From: Silene conica
Taxonomy: Eukaryota; Streptophyta; Magnoliopsida; Caryophyllales; Caryophyllaceae
Length of the DNA: 64,000 nt
Reading direction: 5' to 3'
Assembly: GCA_029255685.2 (NCBI GenBank)
Contig: CM055312.2
Coordinates: 19,244,649-19,308,648 of the forward strand
Under the pieces are notes generated by a model. The model saw only the letters and a list, made by a program, of their open reading frames with translations. It was not told the origin of the DNA and ran no database searches. Position 1 is the stretch's first letter. Every line of letters starts with the position of its first letter. The position numbers and the translations under genes are program-made. Below, in pieces: positions 13,494 through 24,087 of the stretch.

Positions 13494-14033
13494 GGGTCCA
13501 GAGGTGAGCTTAACACATATCCCATTACTACACTATGTCGGGTCCAGAGGTGAGCTTAACACATATCCCAACATACAATTCAAGTAAAGGGTCCAGAGGT
13601 GAACTTAACACATATCCCTAAACTTACACAACATGAAAAGGGTCCAGAGGTGAGCTTAACACATATCCCTAATCATCCAAAAGCAACGGGTCCAGAGGTG
13701 AGCTTAACACATATCCCGATGCTACAAACAAGTATTGGGTCCAGAGGTGAGCTTAACACATATCCCGATGCTACAAACAAGTATTGGGTCCAGAGGTGAG
13801 CTTAACACATATCCCAATACACAGCTACCGCACAACGGGTCCAAAGGTGAGCTTAACACATATCCCGTGTACGACAACCGATCACGTGTCAGGTCCAGAG
13901 GTGAGCTTAACACATATCCTGACACGCCCAAGCAAAACACGTAACGGGTCCAGAGGTGAGCTTAACACATATCCCGTCACGCGACATATAAAACACGTAG
14001 TGGGTCCAGAGGTGAGCTTAACACATATCCCAC
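13494..14033 (-). repeat. Minisatellite of eleven hairpin units with conserved loop and varying stems
   Basis: Each unit has a nearly invariant core (GTCCAGAGGTGAGC then TTAACACATAT on the plus strand) bounded by GGG and CCC and by variable arms of 5-8 bases that pair with each other. Clear examples are GTATTGGG/CCCAATAC (unit 7), GTGTCAGG/CCTGACAC (unit 9) and CGTAGTGGG/CCCACCACG (unit 11). Unit 6 arises from a recent 52-bp duplication of its neighbours and is the one without matched arms. Open reading frames across the array are an artefact of the repeat. Confidence 0.88.
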
Positions 14034-14160
14034 CACGCGACAACCAATGTAACCACTAACATCCAAAGGTAGAAACTAACCTATAGATCTAACTTCTTAA
14101 ACTTCTAATCAACACTTAATTGATCCCGGGAACTAAGACGAGGGAGAGCCGGTTTCCCTT

Positions 14161-14172
14161 TCGGTTACCCGA
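14161..14172 (-). other. GNRA-tetraloop hairpin in S1 (inner copy)
   Basis: The minus strand reads TCGG-GTAA-CCGA within the same conserved context as 13317-13330. The eleven-unit array lies between the two copies, which are direct repeats of about 45 bp (GAGAGCCGGTTTCCC...GGGGGGTCT on the plus strand). Confidence 0.7.
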
Positions 14173-14340
14173 CCGGGGGGTCTCTATCCTCACTCCATTC
14201 CCGAACCCAATATAGTGTTGCCCATCCACCGGGGACCTCAAATATATATCACGGGTATACAAAACGAGTTTCAATTAAAACCGATCAACCGTTTAAAAGT
14301 TACACGCGAAAACAACCCAAAACAGCCTTCAGGGATCCCC

Positions 14341-14718
14341 AGCTGGTCGGCAGGCAGCCGGTAGGCCGACTAGTGATCCCTCAGCCTACGCCCTTTTCAA
14401 AACCACGAAACATCACAAAGGACTCCCAGCCGGTCGGTAGGCAGCCGGTCGGCCGGCTGGGACTCCATTTCCCTAGCCTTCTCTATTTCGTAAACCAACC
14501 CATATGCACTCCCAGCCGGCTGGCAGGCGGCCGGTCTGCCGGCTGGGCTCCCTTTCTTCCTAAGTTTTCGCAAAACAAACACAATACAAATTGACTACCA
14601 GCCGGTCGGCAGGCAGCCGGTCGGCCGGCTGGCAGTCCAAGGCCAATTTCTAAAAATTACGAAAAACACACAATACGCGCTCCCAGCCGGTCGACCGGCG
14701 GCCGGTCGGTCGACCGGC
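14341..14718 (-). repeat. Five GC-rich palindromic units spaced about 86 bp (S1)
   Basis: Units near 14341, 14428, 14513, 14600 and 14683 each contain arms such as CCAGCCGG...CCGGCTGG around a GC-rich centre (GGCAGGCAGCC type). The roughly 50-bp AT-rich spacers are not alike, yet the palindromes are. Outer bases also match in some units, for example GACT/AGTC in the fourth. Confidence 0.8.
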
Positions 14719-15683
14719 TCAGAGAGCCTGTTCGAAAATCGCAAATCACAAATTGTTTGGGAACTTCATAAATCGACATACAAACTTCAAAATTGCTACA
14801 CATGATGTTTACCCAACATTACTAATCATTAAATACAACTTATCTAGCAGCAAACAAGTCCCATAACAATCCTCTAACGAATTTAACAAGTATCCGTCGC
14901 AAAATATGAAAAACTGAAAATGAACTTAAGAACACATAACAACATCTTAGAGCATGAATTCTTCACATATTAAACATCCTAAACATGTTACTAAGTCCTT
15001 TGAACAATGAACATTAACAAAATCAGAAACTAGCATAAGAAACACAACAAAAGTGCTAATATACACATAAAGGCCGAGTTATCTCATTATCGTCACCTTT
15101 CAAGCGATTCCGGCTAAAGATCCTCCTCGACCAAGTAGCTATCGACCTCCGGATCGTCTAAGCCCACTCTTACAAACAAAGAAACGGATTTTTAGGACTC
15201 AAAAACGGAATTAAGAGAAAACAGCCCAATTTTCGAGTTTAAGGATTTACAAAAAGAAAGTGATAGATGGCTTGGAAATCGAATGAGGATTCCGAAAATG
15301 ATATTTTTACCTTGATTTGATCGACGGATGATGAAGAATTTATCAAAAGAAGGAGGAATAAAATGGAGGTTTGGGAGAGTTTTGTGTTACTGTAAAAAGA
15401 GTTCTTGAGCAAAAAGAAATGTCGACATAAGGTTTATGAAGGGTACAAGTGAGTTGTCCTTTCCGGATTAAAAGGACGGGTTAGGATATTAGAACGGATA
15501 TTTAAGTCGGGAACTTAACCTTGCCAAGTTTGCATTCGTCTTAAGGACTTGAGGTTCTTAAGACGGATCTTACTAATTATTCAAAATACTCTTCGATAAA
15601 TTATTAAAATATTATTTTATCCCGTAAAAATAATTAAAACCTTTAAAAATATAATTTACGAAAAAGCGGGCTGTTACACCTGC

Positions 15684-16899
15684 ATCCACTACCAGCATTC
15701 CGGGTGTAACTACAGACCTCTCTTCCCTGAGTCCAACCTTGCCCAATACAAACCAATAGCCCACAACTGTCAGCCTCAGACTAAACTGGACAGAATTGAC
15801 TATTGATAACAAAAAACAGAAACATATATGCTACTTGCTCAAAACAGCCACTTACCAACAGCATCCACCCTATTTGCAACCCCCATTCTCACGAGAACTG
15901 ACCATAGAACAAGTCAGCCCCTACACATTCATAACTTCTAATTTTGGTAATATCAGTTTGCTTAAACGTCATTTGCTACTGCATATCTGGTATTTAGCTA
16001 TTACTGCGTATTACTACTCTACTGTCCTCCTTCTATTTCTGCACTACTACTCTATTACAGTACCATGAACTGCTGGTATAGTATAGCTATTTCCTACTGC
16101 TAATTTGCCACTGCTACTACTGCTCTACGTACACTTACTACTGCACTAACTTTTTACTACTACATTCGGCACTCAGTTTTGTTACTCTGCACTAACTTCT
16201 TACTACTACAATCTGCTCGCCATTTTTATACACTATTGCTATTTGCTTCTTTACGTGCTAAGATGAAACAACAATACGAATAGATGAAACAACAATACGA
16301 ATTATAACAGGCATTAATCAACCGCAAAGCTTCATACGCATATATGAAACAACAATATGAATAGATGAAACAACAATTGAATTGAAATAATAACATTGTC
16401 ACAATACGAATATGATTATATGCAGGGACGAATAGATAAACAACAATTGAATTGAGATAATAACAAAATGATAACAATAATTGAAATTAAAGTATCATAC
16501 CTATCAGAAATCCCAATCAATTATACTGAATATGAATTTCGCCGGCTGAGTAAGAATCAAAGTTGAAATAGGATGTATATCGCGTGAATCGAACCGCTGA
16601 TGGAGTTTTTTTTGGGTTTTTTTTCTGGGAATGATGATGAAGGAAGGACGCGGGATAAAGATGAGTACTGGAGAATTGTTTTAAGCGTGTATAATTAGTA
16701 TTAGCTAGGGTTTAATTAGCTTAGGGTGATTAGGCGCCTAATTTTTTTTATCAAATTTCATTATTGCGCTTAAACGAAAGTGTTGAATTGTTTTACCCAA
16801 ATTTCAATTTGTTTTTTTACTTTAATTGAAAAGTTTAAGCGCCTAAACAAATTAATTGGAAAATTTTAGAGATACATATATATTAGGGTTTAAAATTGA
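15684..16899 (-). other. CACTA subterminal region, AT-rich, short repeats
   Basis: No gene. Short direct repeats of GATGAAACAACAATA with variants occur at about 16263-16460. The region lies between the solo LTR and the subterminal repeat cluster of the CACTA element. Confidence 0.5.
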
Positions 16900-16917
16900 T
16901 TATATATATATATGTAT

Positions 16918-17115
16918 GTGACGAAAGTGTTGCACAAATGTTGCTAGAAAATGCAACAATTGTATAAGAATGTTGCAATTAAAGTAATATATTGCAACAC
17001 TTACCTTAAAGTGATGCATTATGTAGGTAATAAGTAACATTTTTAAACAAAGCGTTGCATAATTAAGTAAAAATTGCAACACAACGCGTAAGTGTTGCAC
17101 ACGAAATGTTGCATT
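16918..17115 (-). repeat. CACTA subterminal TGTTGCA/TGCAACA motif cluster
   Basis: About ten copies of TGTTGCA, GTTGCA or the inverse TGCAAC lie within 200 bp of the terminus in both orientations (for example 16929, 16951, 16972, 16993, 17052, 17077, 17093, 17107). Dense, mixed-orientation short motifs next to the terminus are the usual binding region for the accessory transposase of CACTA elements. Confidence 0.75.
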
Positions 17116-17119
17116 AGGT

Positions 17120-17136
17120 CTCTTTTTGTAGTAGTG
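17120..17136 (-). repeat. CACTA terminal inverted repeat
   Basis: The minus strand starts CACTACTACAAAAAGAG at 17136, the canonical CACTA terminus followed by a short A-rich stretch. The partner terminus is outside the window. Confidence 0.85.
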
Positions 17137-18985
17137 TTTGTAATATATAAGGGATATTTAAGGTTTTGATGAATGATGCACATGATGGTTTAATGGTAAG
17201 TAATAAGAATGAGCTATTTGTCTGGCTAAGAGAAATTGTATTGTTATACCTGTTTAAGAGACTTATTTATACCTTATAGGCACATTGGTGAGAAAGATAG
17301 TTGTTTTAAGCTAGTTACCAGTCACACTATAAATAAGATGAGCTGCTTTGGATGTATAAGTAGCATGTGGAATGACAAGAGATTATGGATGGGAAAGTAA
17401 GGTAGGTAATCAGAAGGACGAGAGGTGGATAATCTCGATAATTGAGCTTATAAATTATGAACATGATACCTGTGAGGTATATAGTCTAGTGCGCTATAAA
17501 GAGATGCGTAATGATTCCGATTAAAGCATGAGCGCTAATATACCTCACTAGAGGGCATAAGAGAAGATGATGAACCAGAGGAAGAGTGTTATCTAGATGT
17601 GGATTTCGACTGAAATTTTTAATGGTGATAAATATGAGGATTTCTGCAATATATCTAAGTGCAGTTTCATTATTATTAGCAATATGTTAGGTAAAAGAAA
17701 TCGTGGTCATTTATAATTATATTATATAAGAACAATAGTAGTGTTGCCAATTATTAGTCCACAAATTATTATGCTAGATATATACTTATGTTTGCAATTT
17801 GGGCCTATGGATCACAAATATGATATGAGAATGACAGAACTATTTCAAGTGCATACGATGGTGAGAGTGATTGTGTAAGATCTCAATCGTGTGAATAATA
17901 GTATGAGATGTTATTCATAGGGATTGTATCCAAGCGTTTATGTAGGTGTGAAATAGCAATGCCACAGGTAGTAAATGCGTGGTAAGAATACTAGTTAATA
18001 TAAATACAATAGACACTAGGATAGTAGCCAACCGAGTGTTATGATCTTGCGTAGTAAGAAGGATAACGATGTGATCTTAGAAATTAAGAAACTAAATTAC
18101 CAATAAACTTGAAGGAATTCTAGGTAGATTATTGGACAAGGCAGTGTGGATTGATTAAAAAGTCATGTGATTATGATCAATTGTGGACAGATAGTGTAAT
18201 ACTGAATAGGACTTAGAGGTCTCTATCATTGGTCTATATTGATTTCACAAAGGATCAAGTGAAACTAATATATGAAATGAAGTTAAGATATGATCTTGGA
18301 ATACATATTTTTGGTTGCAACTAATGAACATGACCAAGGAAAGTAAACAGTCAATAAAACGGAAGATTGACCTAGTATGATATGAATTGAGCTTATTGAG
18401 GAACACTTAGCTTATTATTTGAGGTAAATATTATAAGAATTTTGGAAGCTTTTGTCATAAATGTTGAATATATACTTGTGGTATGTGGGATATAAGATAA
18501 TAATGTTTAAATAATTTATGCTCGGAAGACTTAGTACCTGTAAGAGTGAATTTGTGGAAAACGTTTATTGGCTAATTAGAGATTTAATGTCGATAAAAAA
18601 TGCTAAATTTATTAGAGTATGTATTGGTTTTAATAGGTATTGAGAGGTTTGACAGATGTAATGGATTTATGGTTAAGAGATGGAGAAATGAATTACTAAT
18701 GAGAGACACGAAATGTTATGAGATTTTAGGAATGATAGTACGACTGCGTAATATGAGAATTAAGTTAAGGGTGACTAGAATTTCATGCATATTCGGATTT
18801 AGTGACATATCGGTATACCGACGTAGTTAATAGTTTAAGATTATTTGACTATTTGAGAATAAATTTATTCCGACTTGAGGTAATAGATAAAAATTTAAGA
18901 GTTTGGCTTTAAGGAGTTGCTAGCAACGCAATTGGTTGATGGATACTAATGAGCCCGTGTTAAGGGTTTGATGATAGATGAAAAT
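17137..18985. other. AT-rich intergenic region, nothing identifiable
   Basis: About 1.85 kb between the CACTA terminus and solo LTR S2. The longest open frame (18600-18830, plus, 76 codons) has no recognisable domain and no codon signature. The texture suggests very old transposon debris, but I cannot assign it. Confidence 0.5.
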
Positions 18986-19899
18986 TGTAACATCCCGTAT
19001 TTTCGTAAGGAATATTTTATTAAAATAAAGTAATTTCCGGAAATTAATAATAATTTAATAATAGTCGTAATTTATATTTTTAAGATTTCCGTTAAGTTTC
19101 GTCTTAAAAATCATTTAATCTTGGGATGCCTTGTTTATTTAACATCAACCCGTCTCACATTTCCGTTTCACTTGAATAAAGCAAACCCGACTCAAGCTTT
19201 TAAAAGGACAACTTAAACCCTTAAAAGAATGCATTCCATCGACACAAACCCTCCATTTCATTTCTTTCCACTGCAAAACACCAAACTCTATTGTCATCTT
19301 ATTTTCAAGCTTAGAATCATCATCTCAAGGCCTTCCCGAACTCGTATCGAGGTAAACGTTACATATTCGGAATCCTCGCGAGATTTATGATCTTTCTATC
19401 ACTTTCATTTTCAATTTCGTGAAACTTCATTTCGGGACTGTTTTGCCTAATCACGAAATTAGCCTCCTAATGGGTGTTTTTGTGTTTTTAGGTGGTGCTT
19501 GTAGTAACCCGGAGGAAGAGCTTTTGATCATTGAAGAGGAAACCGGTGCATTCGCGAAGTAAAGGTGACGATAATGAGAAACTCGGCCTTTTTGTTAAAA
19601 TAGCAATCTTTGTGTTGTGTTCTTGATTAAGTTTCTGATTTTGAGTTGTGGGTGATGTTTAAGTTTAGGTTTATGTTAGGAAATATGTTTCATATGATGC
19701 TCACATGATTTGGTTGAAGATTTACATGTTCATATGCAAACATTGTTCATTTTTTTCAGATTTCAAGTGCTTAAGACGAATACAAAGTTTGCTCTTAATT
19801 TGTGTTTCGATTGTTCAATAATCAAGTTTGATGTATACATGGGATTGTTATGGGATTATATGTGCTGGTAGGATAGATTTATGGCTTGGAATCATAGTG

Positions 19900-19952
19900 T
19901 AAAATCATTTGTCGAAAGATTGAAGGAAAATCATTTGTCGAAAGATTGAAGG
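19900..19952 (+). repeat. 26-bp tandem duplication in S2
   Basis: AAAATCATTTGTCGAAAGAT plus TGAAGG occurs twice head to tail. It has no other visible role. Confidence 0.85.
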
Positions 19953-19989
19953 AATTGAGAAATTGCAGGAAATCGCGTGAAACAGCCTG

Positions 19990-20075
19990 CCTGTGCTGGG
20001 GCGCAGGCTGCGCAGGTATGTGCGCAGGCTGCGCAAGTGAGGCGCAGCTGCGCAACCCCAATGCGCAGGCTGCGC
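19990..20075 (+). repeat. GC-rich palindromic cluster in S2
   Basis: Four copies of GCGCAGGCTGCGCA or GCGCAGCTGCGCA, each a near-perfect palindrome, occur in about 85 bp. The position, about 1.0 kb from the sense start of the LTR, corresponds to that of the CCAGCCGG palindromes in S1, although the sequence is unrelated. Confidence 0.8.
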
Positions 20076-20672
20076 AACTGGCCTGTAACTCCGTGCTGTT
20101 TTATTGATTCGTGATTGTTTTGGGGATTTATTTCCCAATTGTTTAAGAGATGTTTATGCTACGTTTTTGAATATATTTACTTGGTTTTGAATATATGTTT
20201 AGGCTAAGTAAAGTTTGACCTAGCGATTAGCTAATTGCCTCATGTTAATCCTTTTCAATCTTTTGTTGTAAGGTTCCTTTCTAAGTTGTTTAATATGCTT
20301 AAGTATCATAGGTTGTGATGTTTAAGGTCATGGTTATTGGGTAGTTAGCAAGCAACATTTTCGGATGTTGTTAATTAGCTAAAGTTGATATTCACATAAT
20401 GGTAATGGGTAGTTTGTAAACAAGGTTTAGAATGTTGTTGTCCTTCCTAAGTCAATCTTATCCTAGGTTGTTTATGAGACTTAGTGGACCTAGTTAGATG
20501 ATTAGTGACCCTTGGACTTGTGGAAGGAAAGTCTTAGGTTGGTCATAATTGTTGTTGAACTTGGTTATCTCTTGCTCATGTGTGTTTGGAGTCCCCGAGG
20601 TTCGAGCGACACTATATTGGGTTCGGGAATAGAGTGAGTATAGAGACCCCCCGGTCGGGCAACCGAAAGGGA

Positions 20673-20677
20673 AACCG
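20673..20677. repeat. Target-site duplication AACCG, left copy (composite)
   Basis: AACCG precedes the LARD-type LTR start at 20678 and recurs at 27792-27796 after the TRIM LTR end. The undisturbed paralogous site in S1 (minus strand of about 14142-14160, reading GGGAAACCGGCTCTCCCTCG) confirms that a single insertion split this sequence. Confidence 0.9.
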
Positions 20678-21928
20678 TGTAACACCCCCATTTATTTAAG
20701 AGCCTTTAGCAAGACATTCTCAAATAAATAGAGTTGTTACCATCTCGGATTGTCCGAGGTAGTGAATAACAAAGTAAAACAAACCAAAGTACTTTATATA
20801 AAACTGATTAAATTTGAACTTTTGATATTACAACTACTACGCAAAGAATAAAAGTACAACTGATAACATCTAAGTATGTGATCTAATTCTAAGTAGGTCC
20901 AAGCCATGTCTCTCTCCATGCCCAAGCTCCTAATCCATCTGTCTCAGACCTGTAGAATCTACTCCCCATTCCGGATCATCGTAGGTGTACACGAATACAC
21001 TGTCAACCTCGCGGTTGAGTAGGATAACACAAAAATAGATAATGAAACAATTATGATATGCAAATGCAATGATATGCTCGAGCTCAATCTCAATCTCAAT
21101 CACAATCTCAAACCCGAAACACCCAGCCATACCGAACCTCCCGGTAGACTATAATCGGTCGCCACCGAACACCAGCTCAATAGCTGATAAGACACCAGGC
21201 CTGGTCTGCAGAACCACCCTGGGCTTTATGTCAGAACAACATCTGATTCACATCTTTCTCAGTAACCAATGCATATGCCATGCTCATGAATGCAACAATA
21301 CTCTTAATCAATCATACCATTAAATAATGAAATGCTCATGCCAATAATAATAATCAATACTCAATCCAACCAATATCATTCTCATATCAATCATACTCAG
21401 CATCCATAACACACAATCCAAAATCCATTCATAACACATCATAGGGTATAAGGTCAGTGTATCCTACCTGGATAGCAATTTAATCCAATAGCAAGCCAGC
21501 AGGTAAACAAAATTATGTCGCCTCAAAATCGTCACCTAACAAATATAATATGAATAATAATTACTAACTAATATAATTATGTAGACAAATATAATATATC
21601 CCTTTATCTAATTACTTAATTAAATTATATTACGCACAACGACACTATATATTATACGCAACTAATTAATTTAACTTAATTAGTCCGTTCATAAAAATAT
21701 CATCACTAGATAAAACAATAAACCAACTTAGTGAATTAAACTAATTGCATACAACGCATAACTAACTAATTAAACTATTAAGAACATAAACTAAACTAAC
21801 CATGTAAACAAAACTATCCACCGATAAAATTAATAATACTACTAATCATAATAATAATAAGAATAAATAATAGTTGTATTAATAATAATACATTAATAAC
21901 AATAGCATTAGTAGTAGTAATAATAATA

Positions 21929-22295
21929 AGAGTAAATTAATAATAACTCCCTTTTAAAATTCACTTTTCTAAAATTACTCCCTTATATAATTTTTTTCTA
22001 AAATTACTCCCTTAAAATGTATTTTTATCAAAAATTGCTTCAAAACTCTAATTCAAGTGACTTATTTTACAAGTTTATGAATTGATTTCGTTTGTAACAT
22101 AGCCAATTTATGTTTTTATAGGTATAACAATGTAGAATAAGTTTAAAAACATACGGAATATGTAACCTAAATTAGAATTTTGAAGCAATTTTTAATAAAA
22201 GTGCATCTTAAGGGAGTAATTTTAGAAAAAAAAATATATAAGGGAGTAATTTTAAAAAACCTTATTTTAAAAGGGAGTTATTTTTAATTTACTCT
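21929..22295. mobile_element. MITE with long terminal inverted repeats
   Basis: A 367-bp non-coding element. The left end AGAGTAAATTAATAATAACT and the reverse complement of the right end (AGAGTAAATTAAAAATAACT) match for about 57 bp with few differences. Inner repeats of ACTCCCTTA type continue the inverted repeat. Flanks are AATAATA-rich, so the target duplication is ambiguous. A related copy is at 39942-40312 in the peroxidase intron. Confidence 0.85.
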
Positions 22296-23767
22296 AATAA
22301 TAATAATAATAATAATAAACACAACAGCCATGACTTCCACGTGCATCCCATAACCCAAACAACCATTACATCCCGCGTAGACACAACAACAAAACACGGA
22401 CAACATGTTTGTTACAACCCTTTTCCCGACACCGCCACCACTAGCCCGGTCCCCGACAACTGCCACCACTGGACCTAGCGTTAACTACGTACTACCCATT
22501 ACAAGTTCCACCAATTAGCCACCACCAGAGGCCACCATAACCGCTCTAAACAGGCTGTCGAAATAGCCTACACACAACCCGTATACTCCGTTCCGCAGCT
22601 ACTCCCGCGTACACCCCTCCTTCTCCCAATAATTTCTCTCACCACCATGCCCCACACCACCTATGGCCACCACCGTTGTCACCACTGGCCCACGGTGGTT
22701 CCAGGGTGGGTACCTTTCGCTCTAATCTCCCTTCTACCTGCCACAAAACCACCACCAAAATAGCATGTACGCATACCGAGCACCCACGATGGCTCTCTGT
22801 TTCGTTGTTACCACCACCGCACCATACATTCCAACCATCTCATCACCTACCTACCCAGCACCACCTTCAACCCACAAACATAGCCCCAACAACCTTCATC
22901 CTTCTCGTGACCCCCACCACGAGAACCACGGCACCTTAACCTCACGATTACACCTCCCCCTGTTTGCCCTTGTTTCCGTGAACCTGTCCGGTCTATTGCT
23001 GCTACTATATGCCTAGACACCCCCGACACCGTCATTAAGAAAATTGCTATATAAAAAAAAATCCTAAACATTACTCATCCTTAACATTGCATCAGCCTAA
23101 TACAATTACTTCAACAAAAGAACCCATATACCCAGATTTATAATTCAAATAAAAACATGTATACAAAACTAAAAGTGAGAGAGAAGAACCTGTAATTCAT
23201 AAGAATCGAATTCAAAAAAAATAGATCACTTCTTTCAAACAACAGCGTTTAAACAACGCCATAACATAAGCGGCGACGGCGTCGAATACTGGTCTAGTTT
23301 CAATCGTGTTGGCCTGTTTTAATTTACACGATTGCAGATGATGAAGAGAATGTTTTGGATGTGACGATGATGATGGTAACAGAGGGTTGGCACTGTGTCG
23401 GTGTTATCGTTTTTCTGAGTGAATCGTAATAGGGTTGGTGACTTTGAAGAAAGGGCGCCTTTCCAATATCCCTATTGATGCTAATAACGGCGTTTAATTT
23501 TGGTGATATGGACGACCCATTCATTTCCTTTGATGGGCTAAATGGGTAGGTATAAAATTCAACACAAATAAATGATTTCTAAGTCTTGTAAATACCAATA
23601 ATCAACATGTAAATATCGGTCTTTCAAGTAAATTTTCACGCATCAACTTACCAACCAAACTGTCACATTATGTATATATCACTTTCCACGTAACCGTAAA
23701 TACATCCAAAATAATAGTAATATTAAATATTGTGTACGTGTATATTAAATTATCGAGATATAAACCA

Positions 23768-23769
<2 letters not shown>

Positions 23770-23853
<84 letters not shown>
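23770..23853. repeat. (TA)n microsatellite in LARD2 LTR
   Basis: About 84 bp of TA dinucleotides near the outer-internal side of the LARD2 LTR, comparable to the tract at 10959-11038 in LARD1. Confidence 0.95.
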
Positions 23854-23857
<4 letters not shown>

Positions 23858-24087
23858 ATTTTACAATATTATACAAGTAACATAATAAGATTACGAGTTT
23901 ATAAAAAAATACCATAATAATAATAATAGTAATAATAATAATAATAACATAATAATGCGAAATACGAAATACCCATATTATGTATATATAAAAAAATAGC
24001 ACGCATGTTAAATATAAAATTATCTCTAGTTATAAAGATTATATTGATATTCTATTATAACGAGATATGAAAATACGGGGTATTACA

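Larger units (their letters stand above)
12768..15678 (-). mobile_element. Solo LTR S1 of a Ty3/gypsy-like family, with hairpin arrays
   Basis: The 2911-bp unit starts TGTAAACCCCTCGC and ends GGGCTGTTACA on the plus strand and is flanked by CCTGC (12763-12767 and 15679-15683). There is one LTR only and no internal region, so it is a solo LTR left after LTR-LTR recombination. The sense strand is minus: it reads TGTAACAGCCCG...AGGGGTTTACA and is colinear with S2 at 18986-29304. It contains five GC-rich palindromic units (14341-14718), eleven hairpin repeats (13494-14033) and two GNRA-like hairpins (13317-13330 and 14161-14172). Confidence 0.92.
1..17136 (-). mobile_element. Degenerate CACTA (En/Spm) DNA transposon, right terminus present, left end outside window
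   Basis: The minus strand reads from a CACTA terminus at 17136 (reverse complement begins CACTACTACAAAAAGAG) through subterminal repeats, a transposase-associated domain ORF (12009-11262), TNP2-type transposase segments (2655-1340) and a Ptta/En/Spm-like second ORF (about 1220-120), then leaves the window. It is split by a LARD at 2656-11256 and a solo LTR at 12768-15678, both with exact 5-bp target duplications. At least two frameshifts and an apparent internal deletion show that it is inactive. The left terminus, and therefore its own 3-bp target duplication, cannot be checked; the bases just outside the right end are TTT. Confidence 0.85.
20678..24087 (-). repeat. LARD2 3' LTR
   Basis: 3410 bp, starting TGTAACACCCCCATTTATTT and ending ACGGGGTATTACA, same family as LARD1. 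The extra length comes mainly from a MITE at 21929-22295 and a (TA)n tract at 23770-23853. The stem-loop CTCGGA-TTG-TCCGAG is at about 20742-20756. Confidence 0.9.

Noticed and set aside
13494..14033. CRISPR-like array (conserved 30-mer repeats with variable 18-25 bp spacers).
   Set aside because: The sequence is plant nuclear DNA inside a retrotransposon LTR. The 'spacers' are paired arms of hairpins and one is duplicated, so they are not acquired spacers.
13599..14059. Repeat-protein ORFs (repeated GSRGELNTYP or GPEVSLTHIP).
   Set aside because: They arise from translation of the minisatellite in several frames; no start context, no conservation of one frame, and the structure is better explained by hairpin repeats.
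18600..18830. 76-codon plus-strand ORF in the region between the CACTA end and S2.
   Set aside because: No domain, no splice or start context, and AT-rich composition like its surroundings.
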